Source: DAXETY01 sp051155755 (GTDB lineage: Bacteria > Desulfobacterota > Desulfobacteria > Desulfobacterales > SG8-13). From it: a DNA stretch of 14,318 nucleotides. The first letter of the stretch is position 1. Each line of letters opens with the position of its first letter. Both the position numbers and the translations under genes were made by a program. The DNA lies in contig DAXETY010000118.1 of the NCBI GenBank assembly GCA_051155755.1, positions 1 through 14,318 on the forward strand. The letters are read 5' to 3'. This document shows positions 13,380 through 14,318 of the stretch, in pieces. The notes under the pieces were generated by a model, which was given only the letters and a program-made list of their open reading frames with translations, was not told the origin of the DNA and did no database searches.

Positions 13380-14317
13380 AACTAAAAGGCCTTATTATTG
13401 CATTGCTGGTGGTTGCGGCGATCGTGGTTTACAATGCCGCCTACATCGTGGATGAAACCGAGCAGGTCGTGGTGACCCAGTTCGGCAGGATCATCGGGGA
13501 TCCGGTGACCACACCCGGTCTGAATTTCAAAATTCCCTTCATCCAGAAAGCCAACTACTTTGAAAAGCATCTGCTGAGTTGGGATGGGGATCCGGGGCAG
13601 GTACCGACCCTTGACAAGACTTTTATCTGGGTGGATGTCTTTGCCCGCTGGCGGATCGTCGATCCTGTCAAGTTCTTTCAGACCGTCAACAACCGCTTCA
13701 ACGCCGTCGGCCGGCTGAACGACATCATCGATCCCGCGGTGCGCAACTTCATTACCTCCCACCGCCTGATCGAAACGGTCCGAAAGAGCAACCGCGAACT
13801 CGACACCTTTGAGCTCGGCCGGGAGGAAGAGCAGGCCCGGCAGCGTCCAACTTACCGGATTACCATGGGAAGAGAAGAGATCACCGCGGGTATCTTGAAA
13901 GAAGCCCAGCCCAAACTGGCCCCGTTCGGGATCGAACTCGTGGACGTAAAGCTCAAGCGCATCAATTACGTCGAGGAAGTCCGCCAGTCGGTCTATAATC
14001 GAATGATCGCCGAACGCAAGCAGATCGCGGAAAAGTTCCGTTCGGAAGGCAAGGGCGAAGCTCAGAAGATTCTGGGTGACAAAGAACGCGATCTGAAGCA
14101 GATCGAATCGGAAGCCTACCAGGCGGCCCAGGAAATCAAGGGCAAGGCCGATGCCGAGGCTACGCGGCTTTACGCCGAAGCCTACGGAGTCGATCCGGAG
14201 TTTTTTTCGTTTCTGCGCTCCCTGGAAATTTACGAGGAAACTTTTGACAAGGAAAATACCCTGGTGCTTTCCACCGATTCGGAATTCGTAAAGTACATGA
14301 AAGGATTCGAACAATAA
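13376..14317 (+). CDS. hflC: HflC, SPFH-domain partner of HflK
   Basis: This complete 313-residue protein ends with TAA one base before the window end. An N-terminal membrane helix lies at about 5-23, followed directly by the SPFH domain (VVVTQFGRIIGDPVTTPGLNFKIPF; WVDVFARWRIVDPVKFF). A long helical coiled-coil region begins near residue 205 (VRQSVYNRMIAERKQIAEKF). The tail YGVDPEFFSFLRSLEIYEETF is the typical HflC C-terminal motif. It forms the alternating HflK-HflC ring around FtsH in the cytoplasmic membrane. Its ATG overlaps the hflK stop by 4 nt (ATGA), giving coupled translation. Length is close to that of other HflC proteins (about 290-335). Confidence 0.95.
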   Translation: MKLKGLIIALLVVAAIVVYNAAYIVDETEQVVVTQFGRIIGDPVTTPGLNFKIPFIQKANYFEKHLLSWDGDPGQVPTLDKTFIWVDVFARWRIVDPVKFFQTVNNRFNAVGRLNDIIDPAVRNFITSHRLIETVRKSNRELDTFELGREEEQARQRPTYRITMGREEITAGILKEAQPKLAPFGIELVDVKLKRINYVEEVRQSVYNRMIAERKQIAEKFRSEGKGEAQKILGDKERDLKQIESEAYQAAQEIKGKADAEATRLYAEAYGVDPEFFSFLRSLEIYEETFDKENTLVLSTDSEFVKYMKGFEQ

Positions 14318-14318
14318 A

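Noticed and set aside
13382..14314. 310-codon minus-strand open frame opposite hflC
   Set aside because: It is a mirror frame of a clear HflC gene, with no motif and no supporting start context.

Overview
The window looks like chromosomal core genome from a GC-rich Gram-negative anaerobe, most likely a member of the Desulfobacterota (former Deltaproteobacteria, Desulfosarcina/Desulfobacterales type). This is inferred from gene content: a three-subunit, B-type di-haem succinate dehydrogenase/fumarate reductase in the order C-A-B, a Tol system, hflKC, a YkgJ-type cysteine-cluster protein behind recR, and intergenic REP-like and 7-nt-period repeats. No phage, insertion sequence, CRISPR array or genomic island was seen.

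Layout. (1) 1-152, minus strand: the 5' end of a tolQ gene running off the window. (2) 153-844: a 692-bp non-coding gap. (3) 845-4787, plus strand: an HD-domain nucleotidase-like gene, then sdhC-sdhA-sdhB, closed by a convincing intrinsic terminator at 4818-4859. (4) 4788-5273: two 81-bp copies of a paired REP-like element exactly 180 bp apart. (5) A small plus-strand winged-helix-like protein (5274-5552) whose 3' end overlaps by 29 bp the 3' end of a long minus-strand unit, dnaX - ebfC - recR - ykgJ (8543 down to 5524). (6) Two minus-strand tRNA-Ser genes, GGA and CGA, with an inverted REP-like pair between them and a sigma-70-type promoter upstream. (7) A plus-strand DUF1015 gene (9446-10786). 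(8) A minus-strand pair, DUF721/DciA-like plus TrmN6-like methyltransferase. (9) A plus-strand hflK-hflC operon with a good promoter, ending at the window edge.

The genes fall into recognisable modules: respiration (succinate/menaquinone), replication and recombination (DnaX clamp loader, EbfC, RecR, DciA-like), tRNA supply and modification, and membrane-protein quality control (HflKC with FtsH).

The most interesting observation is in dnaX. The annotated frame runs through a 12-A homopolymer and stops four codons later. The -1 frame continues for 37 more residues with a DnaX-like C-terminal tail and stops in an ATGA overlap with ebfC. A perfect 9-bp hairpin lies 6 nt before the A run. This fits programmed slippage (transcriptional or ribosomal) making two DnaX forms. 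A homopolymer count error in the assembly is the main alternative. A second theme is degenerate repeats with a 7-nt period at several intergenic sites, one of them filling the spacer of the hflK promoter.
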